Source of the DNA: Ignavibacteriota bacterium | GTDB lineage: Bacteria > Bacteroidota > Ignavibacteria > UBA10030 > SZUA-254 | DNA: 64,000 bases | Direction of reading: 5' to 3' | Assembly: GCA_016212665.1 (NCBI GenBank) | Contig: JACREZ010000009.1 | Coordinates: forward strand, 62,001 to 126,000 | The notes under the pieces: generated by a model | Seen by the model: only the letters and a program-made list of their open reading frames with translations | Told to the model about the DNA's origin: nothing | Database searches by the model: none | Position numbers and translations under genes: made by a program | Shown here: positions 1 through 7,457 of the stretch, in pieces | Numbering within the stretch: the stretch's first letter is position 1 | Layout: each line of letters starts with the position of its first letter

Positions 1-37
1 TGGCATCACTTTGAACATGAACCTTGACACAAAATTC

Positions 38-108
38 TCATAATCACTAATCACCATTCACTAATCACTAATGACAAATGACCATTGACCAATGACTATT
101 GACAAAGC
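38..108. repeat. degenerate short-period filler repeat
   Basis: A run of near-repeats of the type AATCACTAATC / AATGACAAATGACCATTGAC fills the DNA directly 3' of the phoH stop codon. Closely related sequence recurs near 25.0 kb and 27.1 kb, again touching the stop codon of a minus-strand gene. It has no coding potential that I can see. Confidence 0.6.
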
Positions 109-112
109 ACCC

Positions 113-1111
113 TTAATTTCCTTCCGTTCTCGGTTCATTACGTGAGCCGTATTTATCATACGCCTCAATGATATCCTTCACTAATCTATGCCTGACAACA
201 TCGTGCTTGTCGAAATAGCAGAATGTCACTCCATTGATGCTTTTGAGAACTTCCTGAATCTGAACCAAGCCGGAAACCGTTTTCGATGGTAAGTCTATCT
301 GTGTAACATCGCCCGTAATGATTGCTTTTGAATTTGTGCCGAGACGAGTGAGGAACATTTTCATTTGCATTCCCGATGCATTTTGCGCTTCATCCAGAAT
401 AACGAATGCATTGCTGAGCGTTCGGCCGCGCATGTATGCAAGCGGAACTACTTCAATAACCCGACGCTCGACATATGTCTTTAACTTATCAGGAGGAATC
501 ATATCATCAAGCGCATCGTAGAGGGGACGAAGATACGGGTCAACTTTCTCCTGTAAATCTCCCGGAAGAAATCCCAAACTCTCCCCCGCTTCAACCGCAG
601 GACGGGCGAGAATAATTCTTGTAATTACTCTATCCTTCAATGCGGCGACAGCCATTGCCACGGCAAGATATGTTTTCCCTGTTCCTGCGGGACCAATGGC
701 AAAGACAATGTCGTTCATTCTCATTTGCCGGATGTATTCTTTTTGTCCGGGAGTTTTTGCACGGATTATTCCGTTCCGCGTGAACAAGACTGCCGAATCT
801 CCATCATCGCCGCCGACCTGTTTTGCAACCGATGAAGGAATTGCGCCTTCTCCGTTGATAGCAACCAAATCCATCACGGTATCAACATCGCTCATTGAAA
901 GCGAACCGTTCTTGGTTAAGATGTAGATGAGTTCTTTGAATATCTTTTCGAGTTGTTCGACTTCTCTCTCTTCTCCCCGAAACGTTAACTGATTGCCTCT
1001 CACAAAAATGCTTGCACTGAATCTATCTTCGACTGCATGCAAATTCGCATCGTTCAATCCTAACAGATGAACCATGTCAATTCCCTCCGCCGTAATTTTT
1101 TTATCTACCAA
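113..1111 (-). CDS. phoH: PhoH-family ATPase
   Basis: This is a cytoplasmic P-loop ATPase of the PhoH (YbeZ) family, which is linked to RNA metabolism and to the YbeY/ribosome-maturation neighbourhood. An N-terminal KH-like region (about residues 1-90) precedes the ATPase domain with Walker A GPAGTGKT (residues 140-147) and Walker B VILDEAQN (about 237-244). At 332 residues it is full length. The longest frame opens with TTG at 1111, 12 nt after an AAGGAG. An ATG at residue 13 has its own close GGAGGG, so the true start is uncertain, but the residues before it fit the family N-terminus. It is preceded by a 45-codon ORF and probably shares that ORF's promoter. The family call is firm; the exact cellular role is inferred. 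Confidence 0.93.
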   Translation of the reverse strand: MVDKKITAEGIDMVHLLGLNDANLHAVEDRFSASIFVRGNQLTFRGEEREVEQLEKIFKELIYILTKNGSLSMSDVDTVMDLVAINGEGAIPSSVAKQVGGDDGDSAVLFTRNGIIRAKTPGQKEYIRQMRMNDIVFAIGPAGTGKTYLAVAMAVAALKDRVITRIILARPAVEAGESLGFLPGDLQEKVDPYLRPLYDALDDMIPPDKLKTYVERRVIEVVPLAYMRGRTLSNAFVILDEAQNASGMQMKMFLTRLGTNSKAIITGDVTQIDLPSKTVSGLVQIQEVLKSINGVTFCYFDKHDVVRHRLVKDIIEAYDKYGSRNEPRTEGN

Positions 1112-1135
1112 TGAAGTGATTATCTCCTTAAACGT

Positions 1136-1273
1136 TTAGTGAATTATTCCTGAAATACCTTCTCCACCTCCAAGTTCAAAGGGGCGATTCGTCTCCCCAA
1201 ATGATAAAATATCATTATACGTCAGTTTTACAGATGGTCGTCGGATATCGTGTAATAATTCTGTCGGATTCAT
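1136..1273 (-). CDS. small ORF (45 aa) upstream of phoH
   Basis: An ATG-started 45-codon frame ends 24 nt before the phoH TTG start. The product starts MNPTELLHDIRRP and ends in a glycine-rich tail with GGGEGISG. A good sigma70-like promoter lies 24 nt upstream of the ATG, so the region is probably transcribed, either as a leader or as a real mini-gene. There is no convincing Shine-Dalgarno and I recognise no family. The GGGEG tail loosely recalls a RiPP core, but no maturation genes are nearby. It could equally be a leader ORF with no function as a peptide. Confidence 0.4.
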   Translation of the reverse strand: MNPTELLHDIRRPSVKLTYNDILSFGETNRPFELGGGEGISGIIH

Positions 1274-1296
1274 GTTGCTTATTTTTTATTGATATG

Positions 1297-1325
1297 ATAA
1301 TACAAATCTCATTTCAAAAAGACAA
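1297..1325 (-). promoter_or_regulatory. sigma70-like promoter for small ORF/phoH
   Basis: On the minus strand a -35 TTGTCT (1325-1320) and a -10 TATTAT (1302-1297) are separated by exactly 17 nt. The ATG of the small ORF follows at 1273. This matches the primary-sigma consensus well (4/6 and 5/6). It is a prediction only, and Bacteroidota promoters often differ from this consensus. Confidence 0.5.
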
Positions 1326-1371
1326 ACACTTCGTAGATTAATGATTCAAGATTCCGGGATGGTTTATAATA

Positions 1372-1417
1372 AGTGAAAATAACAAAGCCCATCATCCCGA
1401 TGAGGAATGATAGGCTT
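1372..1417 (-). terminator. rho-independent terminator
   Basis: An imperfect stem with arms at 1385-1398 and about 1403-1417 (AAGCCcATCAT pairing with ATGATaGGCTT) is followed on the minus strand by TTTGTTATTTTC. It lies about 100 nt after the stop of the OmpA-like gene and would end the four-gene operon 6002 to 1518 before the phoH promoter. Confidence 0.55.
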
Positions 1418-1517
1418 GATGACTGACTACTTTTGAAATTTATTTTGGAAGACGCTGGAGCGTTAGATGATACATTCCTTCTCTTGAAAAATAATAGGGT
1501 CGCAAGAATAAGAAAAA

Positions 1518-2339
1518 CTACTTAGAACCATAAATAACAACTATTACATTTTGATTAATCATTTGTTCGCCAAACTTTCTATATTCCTCATTTAGAGACC
1601 ATCTAGATGCAACTTCTTTATTTATTTTTGGTGGTTCCCAGCCAAACCATGTCATACTAATCCTCTCGCGTGGAATTCCATTAGCAACGAATTTATTAAG
1701 TACACTAGTAGCACGTCTGCCAGATAAATTCCTGTTAAACTGTTTTTCACCAACTCTGCTAGCATTTCCAAATAATGCAATTCTTTTAGTCCTATCGCTT
1801 TTTAAAATATTTGAGTAAGTATCAATAATACTTGAATATTTTGAGGGAACAATATCGCTACCAGTGGGGAAAAAGATAAATTCATGTTTTGTATTTGCGA
1901 CAGCGACAGCATAACATGATGATAGATGCGCAATTAAAGGAGAACAAAATTGATCACATTCAACGATGTCACGTATATATTGGATATTATCAATCAAAGA
2001 ATCATTTTTAATAAATTGAAGGAGTTTGGCAACCTTACTCATAGTTGCAATCTGAACCTCGTTTATATCTGCTGTCTCAATCGTTCCTAAAAATTTTTCT
2101 AGAGAAAATTCTACTGCTTCCTTAATACAATCAGCATTCATTATTCTCATCATCCCTCCATACGATTCTGAAGGATTACTCTTTGAATCGGCCTTAGTTT
2201 CGTTTTTAACTGTTTCATGTAACCCCTCTAATTGTTTGATAATCTGATCCCTAAGATCTCCTATATTTGTTTCCTCATTTCCCTGGCCATAACTGAACCA
2301 CATTGGAATTAAAAAAAGAAATAGCAATAATTTTTTCAT
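1518..2339 (-). CDS. OmpA-family envelope protein
   Basis: The protein has 273 residues from the ATG at 2339. The frame extends to a TTG at 2357 that directly abuts the upstream stop, but the ATG gives a classic signal peptide (MKKLLLFLFLIPMWFSYGQ). The C-terminal half (from about residue 150) looks like an OmpA/MotB peptidoglycan-binding domain: a beta strand with HEFIFFPTGSD, a helix, IALFGNASRVGEKQFN, then LSGRRATSVLNKFVANGIP and a terminal VVIYG strand. The middle contains four cysteines (DCIKEA, CDQFCSP, SSCYAV) that could form disulfides. It is the last gene of the operon and is probably periplasmic or attached to the outer membrane. Its partners are unknown; the domain call is good. 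Confidence 0.75.
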   Translation of the reverse strand: MKKLLLFLFLIPMWFSYGQGNEETNIGDLRDQIIKQLEGLHETVKNETKADSKSNPSESYGGMMRIMNADCIKEAVEFSLEKFLGTIETADINEVQIATMSKVAKLLQFIKNDSLIDNIQYIRDIVECDQFCSPLIAHLSSCYAVAVANTKHEFIFFPTGSDIVPSKYSSIIDTYSNILKSDRTKRIALFGNASRVGEKQFNRNLSGRRATSVLNKFVANGIPRERISMTWFGWEPPKINKEVASRWSLNEEYRKFGEQMINQNVIVVIYGSK

Positions 2340-2357
2340 AAATTTGCTGCTCGTCAA

Positions 2358-4028
2358 CTATTTGTTAAGATATCTATTAATTATGGTATTGGTTTCATTT
2401 GCGTTCCAATCTAAAGATTGAAATTTTTCACATCTACCATTTTTATCAATTATCAAAGTAAACGGTATCCCCTCAATTTTTTTATCTGAACTCACAAATC
2501 TTTTATTTGCCCACTCAATACATCTTTGATCCATGATATCAAGCATTACTGGGAAAGTATATCGTTCTCTGCGCATATAATCAATAAGAATATTTGTAGA
2601 GAGATCTGTACTTATTGTTAGAATTTCAACGTCTGCCTCTTTTAGTTCTTTATTTCGCTTGGTATAAAATTGATTAAAAGATTTCAATTCTTTTATACAT
2701 GGTTTACACCAACTAGCCCAAAAATGCATTACTAATACCTTTCCCCTATATTGTTGAAGAATATTTCCATAATCACTCTCGCTTGATATCATTTCAACTT
2801 CATTTTTCTCTGATTTAACATTCTTTTTCTTATCGCATTGCTCAATCTGCAGCACCGCCTCCTGACGATGTTCACTATTCTCCGTAACCAAGGCTAAATA
2901 AATTTTCAACTCCTCACATGACATTGGAATATTATTCATTTGTGAATAGGCAAATCCTAAGTAATAAAACACTTCCGGATATTGGATATTGGTCACGAAT
3001 ATCAACTGCTTAACTAGTAAAAAATAGTTTATACTTTGTTGGAATTCTTGCACGTCGAAATACGATTTTCCAATAAACATAAAGATTCTGAGCATTTCTT
3101 CAAGTTTTGATTTGTGTCTAACATATGCAGTATCAAGTGCCTTTGTTGCAAAATCTATTTCCTCTTTATTTATGTACTCATAAATCAAAGTAGAATCTTT
3201 CAACATCATAGAAATTACATCAGTATTTCGTTTTATAGAATCAACCACAAGAATAAGTGAATCGATTGATTGTTTAAGGTTCTTATTATCTTCATTTAAA
3301 TTCACGATTGTATTCTTTTGTTCATCTATCTGCCTATTCATTTTTTCAATTGTACGTTCGATCTTATTGGGTAGATTCTTTGACCTATTCTGATGATCTG
3401 TAGTCACTGAAGGGGTAACCGATCTATCAAAAGGATAAAATGATGCTTGAATTCCGAAGTAATCATTCGAGTATGTGTTGGTAGAATATTGAATCCCTAT
3501 TTTTAATGGACTATTACTTGCGAAGGTAATTGGTAGCTTAAGATTATATTCAATTGTGCTCCGCCAAGCCCCGTTTGTATTTTTTATATTGAACAATTCA
3601 AATGAGGGTTCAAGCGATAATTCTAAATCACCTAATGAAGTTGTCCTATCACAAATCGTTATTAATGGTACTTGGATTCCAATACCACCCAAAATAATTC
3701 CGCTATGTCTTTCATCACCCATTTGACCTGAAGTACCAAGACCAAGGCGAAAAGCCACGTTGGTTGCCTTTCGAGGTAAAATTTTAACATAGTTTTCTGT
3801 CGAATCATCAGCAACCTGAATTTTATGATCTAGAAGTGGATAGCCGGTTGTTACTGATATTAATTTAAAATAATCTATGAAATCTAATGAAGCGTTGAAT
3901 TTTAATTTCGAACTTTCAAATATTTCTAAATGATTGAACTCAACTAACTTCTCTTGTGAAAATACATTTCCAAGATGAGCAGTAGGTAAAAGTAAGATAA
4001 AAGTGAAGATAATGTTCACGTGTAGCAT
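2358..4028 (-). CDS. secreted coiled-coil/TPR protein with C-terminal TlpA-like thioredoxin domain
   Basis: A 556-residue exported protein with an N-terminal hydrophobic signal. Residues of about 30-200 are beta-rich with alternating polar and apolar stretches, like a small outer-membrane barrel or sandwich. A coiled coil follows (about 220-265; KMNRQIDEQKNTIVNLNEDN). A TPR-like helical section (about 310-390; SYFDVQEFQQSINYF, PEVFYYLGFAYSQ) comes next. A TlpA/ResA-type thioredoxin domain with WCKPC (about 439-443) and a cis-Pro loop GIPFTLIID ends the protein. Such domains act as periplasmic thiol oxidoreductases. The combination with TPR and barrel-like parts is unusual. It sits between the lipoprotein gene (9-nt gap) and the OmpA-like gene. 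Domain calls are good; the biological role is unknown. Confidence 0.7.
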   Translation of the reverse strand: MLHVNIIFTFILLLPTAHLGNVFSQEKLVEFNHLEIFESSKLKFNASLDFIDYFKLISVTTGYPLLDHKIQVADDSTENYVKILPRKATNVAFRLGLGTSGQMGDERHSGIILGGIGIQVPLITICDRTTSLGDLELSLEPSFELFNIKNTNGAWRSTIEYNLKLPITFASNSPLKIGIQYSTNTYSNDYFGIQASFYPFDRSVTPSVTTDHQNRSKNLPNKIERTIEKMNRQIDEQKNTIVNLNEDNKNLKQSIDSLILVVDSIKRNTDVISMMLKDSTLIYEYINKEEIDFATKALDTAYVRHKSKLEEMLRIFMFIGKSYFDVQEFQQSINYFLLVKQLIFVTNIQYPEVFYYLGFAYSQMNNIPMSCEELKIYLALVTENSEHRQEAVLQIEQCDKKKNVKSEKNEVEMISSESDYGNILQQYRGKVLVMHFWASWCKPCIKELKSFNQFYTKRNKELKEADVEILTISTDLSTNILIDYMRRERYTFPVMLDIMDQRCIEWANKRFVSSDKKIEGIPFTLIIDKNGRCEKFQSLDWNANETNTIINRYLNK

Positions 4029-4037
4029 ACTATAAAA

Positions 4038-5015
4038 TCACTCTTTATTTGCGCTGAATACGTACGATAAATTACCTCTATAATTCTTTTTCGTTCCCTC
4101 CTCAATAGAACGTCCATGAAACGATATTCTACATTCCCAAATACCATCTATTAGTGAATCTCTGACTGTTTCAAAAAAAACCAATTTATTATTATCCTGA
4201 ATTGTACCTCTAAAGGAATTAGTAACTGTTCGACTAAAAATAGAATAGTCTAAATTGCCACTAAAGTTCGCTCCCTCTTGACGTGAAACAGTGATTGTTA
4301 AATCATCGAGTTCCTCAGAAACTCTTAGTTGGATCCTTCCTTTCCAAACACCGATAATATTTTCATATGTATTCGGGTTGTAAAGTATGGTATAGGTTCC
4401 AACATTATCCGATTCTTCATTCTTATTCTGTCTAGCTGCTATAAATTGACGTAACGAGTCCATATTATTGAAAGATCGAAACTTATATCCCGCGATCTGT
4501 ATTGAATCTTTTGTAACAGAGTTAGAATAAACAATAATATTTGTTGTTGAAGAGTATAACGAATTTATTAAGTTTTCAGTTATATCTTTTTTATCACCCT
4601 CCATCGACATAGCATTACCAACAACAAAACTTAAAAAATAATCTTTTAAGTTAGAATTATATGTTTCCGCTTTAATATTTTTTATTCCCAACCATTTCGA
4701 TTTTGCAAATTGAATCCAACTAACTGATGGCTCAATGACTAAAGAATCATTAGTAGTCTTATCCACTCTTACTAAAATTACCGAAGGCAATATTTGCAAA
4801 TTGTTTTCAGGTTGTTCTATTACATAACTTAATTTTTGTAAATCCATTGGAAGCCTCTCTGATGGATTATTTCCAAGTTTATTAAAGAGTAATACTTTTA
4901 TGTAAACTTCATCTTGATTGTTTTTTTTTGAACATGAAACAATAAAAACAAGTAAAAATATTAAACATATTTTTTCAATAAGGATCGCTCGATGCTTCAA
5001 AAAATGGGATTTCAT
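4038..5015 (-). CDS. putative lipoprotein of unknown function
   Basis: From the ATG at 5015 the N-terminus is MKSHFLKHRAI followed by a hydrophobic segment and a lipobox-like FIVSC-S, so a type II signal peptide is likely (lipidated Cys around residue 28). I recognise no family. The mature part starts DEVYIKVLLFNK, a beta strand. The last third has an alternating strand pattern beginning IIGVWKGRIQLRV and continuing FSGNLDYS and FRGTIQDNNKLVF, reminiscent of a small barrel that reports binding or inhibition. It is encoded between the 4-TM membrane protein (30-nt gap) and the TlpA-like protein, so the four products are probably one envelope assembly. The gene is AT-rich compared with the housekeeping genes. 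Confidence 0.6.
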   Translation of the reverse strand: MKSHFLKHRAILIEKICLIFLLVFIVSCSKKNNQDEVYIKVLLFNKLGNNPSERLPMDLQKLSYVIEQPENNLQILPSVILVRVDKTTNDSLVIEPSVSWIQFAKSKWLGIKNIKAETYNSNLKDYFLSFVVGNAMSMEGDKKDITENLINSLYSSTTNIIVYSNSVTKDSIQIAGYKFRSFNNMDSLRQFIAARQNKNEESDNVGTYTILYNPNTYENIIGVWKGRIQLRVSEELDDLTITVSRQEGANFSGNLDYSIFSRTVTNSFRGTIQDNNKLVFFETVRDSLIDGIWECRISFHGRSIEEGTKKNYRGNLSYVFSANKE

Positions 5016-5045
5016 AATATGCAATTTGTTTTTTAAAATTTTATT

Positions 5046-6002
5046 TTATGCATTTAACATATCAAGTTGATGCCTCAAACCATATTTTGCTAAAACACTT
5101 TTTTGCTCTACCTCAGGTTGAATTGAAATGAACGCGTGTAAATCCTCATCTGTTAACATTCCCTGTGATTTGAACATATATACATTTTCCATTTTTTTTT
5201 CTTTTATCTCTCCTTCATCATTTTCGACTTTTTCCAAATAATGAAAAGTTCGAACCTGATATGGAACTAACTTCAATTCTTTTTTAACTTTTATAAGTGT
5301 TTTATAACTCCGAACACCATAGGTTTTACCACCACTCGAGGTGAATCTTTTGTAATCTCTGATCACTTTATAAGTTGTATACATCTCTTTATACCAGAAG
5401 CCAGTAATTTTTATGTGCCCAACTGCTACTGTTATATAAATTACTGCCATGGCTATTACATTTACGTCAAAATCTTCATACAGCAACATAAAACCCAATG
5501 TCTTCCCAATAGCGATCAGGATAATAAAGGTAATAAAAACATTATCTAGAATCTTACCTTTTTCTAAAGCCATCTTTATACGTTGGCGAGTAATTTCAAT
5601 TTGTCTGCTACGTTGTGCTGGATCATTTGGATCGACATCTTTATCATCAATTTTTGGACCTAAGAACTCTAAATCAGCCAATTCGTTCCTTGCACGACAT
5701 CTCTCTGCTTCTTTCCTATGAAGTAATATTGCAAAAATAATATCAGCTACAATTGCCAATGGAACCAATACTTGTACAGCAAGCATTCCTCCCTCCTCCA
5801 AGATACGCCAAGCCCCGAATAATTCTCCCATGATAATAAGTATTAATAAGATTTGATCTCTATCTTTTTTACTAGTAGAAAACAACCCAGGCAACTTGAT
5901 TCCTGCACCTGCAATTGGCATTTCTTCTTTTCGTGTTCCGAGCCATTCTAATTTTGCATCTCGTGATGGTTCAAAGTATTCAAGATTTTTAATATCAGGC
6001 AT
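5046..6002 (-). CDS. four-TM membrane protein of unknown function
   Basis: 318 residues, first gene of the operon, with an AAGGAAAG upstream of the ATG. A cytosolic-looking N-terminus (about 1-48) leads into two TM helices (about 50-66 and 74-93). A charged loop rich in Arg/Glu/Asp (about 95-150; DDKDVDPNDPAQRS) follows, then two more TM helices (about 153-175 and 180-200) and a C-terminal soluble part of about 115 residues containing FHYLEKVENDEGEI and MLTDEDLHAFISIQPE. I recognise no family. Placed ahead of a lipoprotein, a thioredoxin/TPR protein and an OmpA-like protein, it could be the inner-membrane part of a trans-envelope complex; that role is inference. Confidence 0.6.
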   Translation of the reverse strand: MPDIKNLEYFEPSRDAKLEWLGTRKEEMPIAGAGIKLPGLFSTSKKDRDQILLILIIMGELFGAWRILEEGGMLAVQVLVPLAIVADIIFAILLHRKEAERCRARNELADLEFLGPKIDDKDVDPNDPAQRSRQIEITRQRIKMALEKGKILDNVFITFIILIAIGKTLGFMLLYEDFDVNVIAMAVIYITVAVGHIKITGFWYKEMYTTYKVIRDYKRFTSSGGKTYGVRSYKTLIKVKKELKLVPYQVRTFHYLEKVENDEGEIKEKKMENVYMFKSQGMLTDEDLHAFISIQPEVEQKSVLAKYGLRHQLDMLNA

Positions 6003-6080
6003 AACTTTCCTTATTGTTTCTGAAAAAACTTAGAATTTCTGAAGTGTAAATAACTTGTTAATTATTTATATATTCCCCCC

Positions 6081-6710
6081 TCACCCCACCCACTTCACCG
6101 CCGGGTCGCTCCACATTCCTCTCCCTTCGGCGCCGACTGCGGCTACGCGGAACCAGTATTTCTTTCCGCTCTCAAGATTTCCTATCGTGAATTTTGCTTT
6201 CGGGGCTATGCCTCCGTGTGTCCATGTCGAGGGTCCTATCGGGTCGGGAGAATATTCCAGCGCATACGACTTTGCCCCCTTGATGCTCTTCCAACGCAAG
6301 TCAACTTCCCCTTCGTTTGTCCCCTGCGAAACACGAACATCCAACACTTGCGGCATCGGCTTCGTAAGTTTCACCGTCGAACGAACTGACATACCGGAAC
6401 TAAGGATGATTACTTCATCTCCATTACTGACATTTTCCACATAACTTGCTAACAAACTTAATGATTCATCCAAGGCTTTCTCTTTTTCTTCCGCCTCGGC
6501 TGCAAGTTGAGCCACTGTTTGTCGTGCCTGTTCCAAATTGCTCAGAACTAATTTCAGGTCATCCTGTTTTTGTTGAACTGTGTTCAAATCAGGATTCGGA
6601 TTTGGAAAATTTGCATTTCCTGTCATCTTTGCCAGAACGTTCGACGAGAACTCTACTTTCTCCTGCGGCTGCATCGTCGCAAGTCCTAATTTAATTTTTG
6701 ATTTTGCCAT
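6081..6710 (-). CDS. coiled-coil plus fibronectin type III domain protein
   Basis: 209 residues from an ATG with a strong AAGGAG 5 nt upstream. The N-terminus has no signal peptide: MAKSKIKLGLATMQP, then KMTGNANFPNPNPDL. A coiled coil covers about 55-100 (LSNLEQARQTVAQLAAEAEEK). The C-terminal 90 residues form an FN3 sandwich: VDLRWKSIKGAKSYALEYS, TIGNLESGKKYWFRVAAVG and a final GRGMWSDPAVKWVG. FN3 domains of this sort bind proteins or carbohydrates; the function here is unknown. The notable context is the 21-bp repeat array starting 103 nt upstream of the start codon. A protein with a similar helix-plus-sandwich plan and ending (at 29564) also follows such an array. Confidence 0.8.
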   Translation of the reverse strand: MAKSKIKLGLATMQPQEKVEFSSNVLAKMTGNANFPNPNPDLNTVQQKQDDLKLVLSNLEQARQTVAQLAAEAEEKEKALDESLSLLASYVENVSNGDEVIILSSGMSVRSTVKLTKPMPQVLDVRVSQGTNEGEVDLRWKSIKGAKSYALEYSPDPIGPSTWTHGGIAPKAKFTIGNLESGKKYWFRVAAVGAEGRGMWSDPAVKWVG

Positions 6711-6768
6711 TGCTTCTCCTTTTGTTGTAATTGTGTTATTTCAGATGTAGTTTTTTTCCTGTGATATC

Positions 6769-6784
6769 TTGATTAAAAAATCAA
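6769..6784. promoter_or_regulatory. 16-bp perfect palindrome upstream of FN3 gene
   Basis: TTGATTAAAAAATCAA is its own reverse complement and lies between the repeat array and the FN3 gene, about 60 nt before the start codon. It could be an operator or a short hairpin in the 5' UTR. It may also arise by chance in AT-rich DNA. Confidence 0.3.
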
Positions 6785-6813
6785 TTATTGTACTTATTAT
6801 TACGTAAAACATG

Positions 6814-7043
6814 CTTGGTTATTCAGAAAACATCCTTAGTTTTTCTAAAAACATACTTGGTTTTTCCGAAATCATACTTGGTTTTTCTAAAAACATACTT
6901 GGTTTTTCTAAAATCATCCTTGGTTTTTCCGAAAACATGCTTGGTTTTTCTATAAACATACTTGGTTTTTCTAAAAACATCCTTAGTTTTTCCGAAAACA
7001 TCCTTGGTTTTTCCGAAGTATGCTTTGTTTTTCCAAATTCTTG
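6814..7043. repeat. 21-bp tandem repeat array A (about 11 units)
   Basis: Ten consecutive units of consensus CTTGGTTTTTCTAAAAACAT plus one variable base start at 6814, 6835, 6856 and so on. The tenth unit is 20 nt long and a degenerate eleventh starts at 7023. Variation is concentrated at the CTA/CCG triplet and the last base, with a two-base block swap between two unit types that suggests exchange between units. Several frames are open because the unit is a multiple of three; on the FN3 gene strand one frame reads as SMFLEKP heptads. There are no unique spacers, so this is not CRISPR. Confidence 0.95.
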
Positions 7044-7240
7044 TTCATGTATGTAATAAATTCAGCCGATTTATTATCTCCATGACAAGAGTAGTATTAA
7101 AACCTTATGTAAAGAACAGTAGATTGGGGTGGCTTTTTCCCTATTTCATGCCGTTTTAGAGGAAATTCTCTCTGTGTTTTGAAATAACGGAATGAAGAAT
7201 TTTTGATGAGGCAAAGGTACGAAGAATAATGAGGCAAGTC

Positions 7241-7264
7241 AATCCCCAGAATTGGGGATTTTTC
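7241..7264 (+). terminator. plus-strand hairpin with T-tract
   Basis: AATCCCC and GGGGATT flank a six-base loop and are followed by TTTTT on the plus strand. No recognised plus-strand gene ends here; the nearest upstream plus-strand frame runs through repeat array A and stops at 7056. The hairpin might end a transcript that crosses the array. The T-tract is absent on the minus-strand side. Confidence 0.45.
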
Positions 7265-7313
7265 AATTTATTTTTACTCTTGTGAGGATTTTGTGGTCGG
7301 AAAAGTTTTTGTT

Positions 7314-7412
7314 ACCACAAAGAACTCAAAGGATGATTCACAAAGTTTCACAAAGAAAGAACAAATTTCGCTTGGTGTAACTTTGTGGAACTATCTTCGT
7401 GTTCTTCGTGGT
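7314..7412. repeat. long imperfect inverted repeat (accacAAAGAAC type)
   Basis: The left arm (7314-7345, starting ACCACAAAGAACTC) and the right arm (7381-7412, ending GTTCTTCGTGGT) pair over 32 positions with roughly three quarters identity, around a 35-nt centre that itself contains CACAAAG repeats. It can fold into one long hairpin and lies in the 400-bp gap between array A and the response-regulator gene. It resembles dispersed palindromic elements more than a regulatory site. Confidence 0.6.
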
Positions 7413-7457
7413 AGAGGTTGTATGCATGACAACGGCAGAGTGGATTCGATGAGCGGC

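Noticed and set aside
1136-1273. lasso peptide precursor
   Set aside because: The glycine-rich tail is suggestive, but there is no B1/B2/C maturation gene nearby and the leader motif does not fit.
6814-7043. CRISPR array
   Set aside because: Units are contiguous 21-mers with no unique spacers, and no cas genes are in the window. The same applies to 29264-29486.
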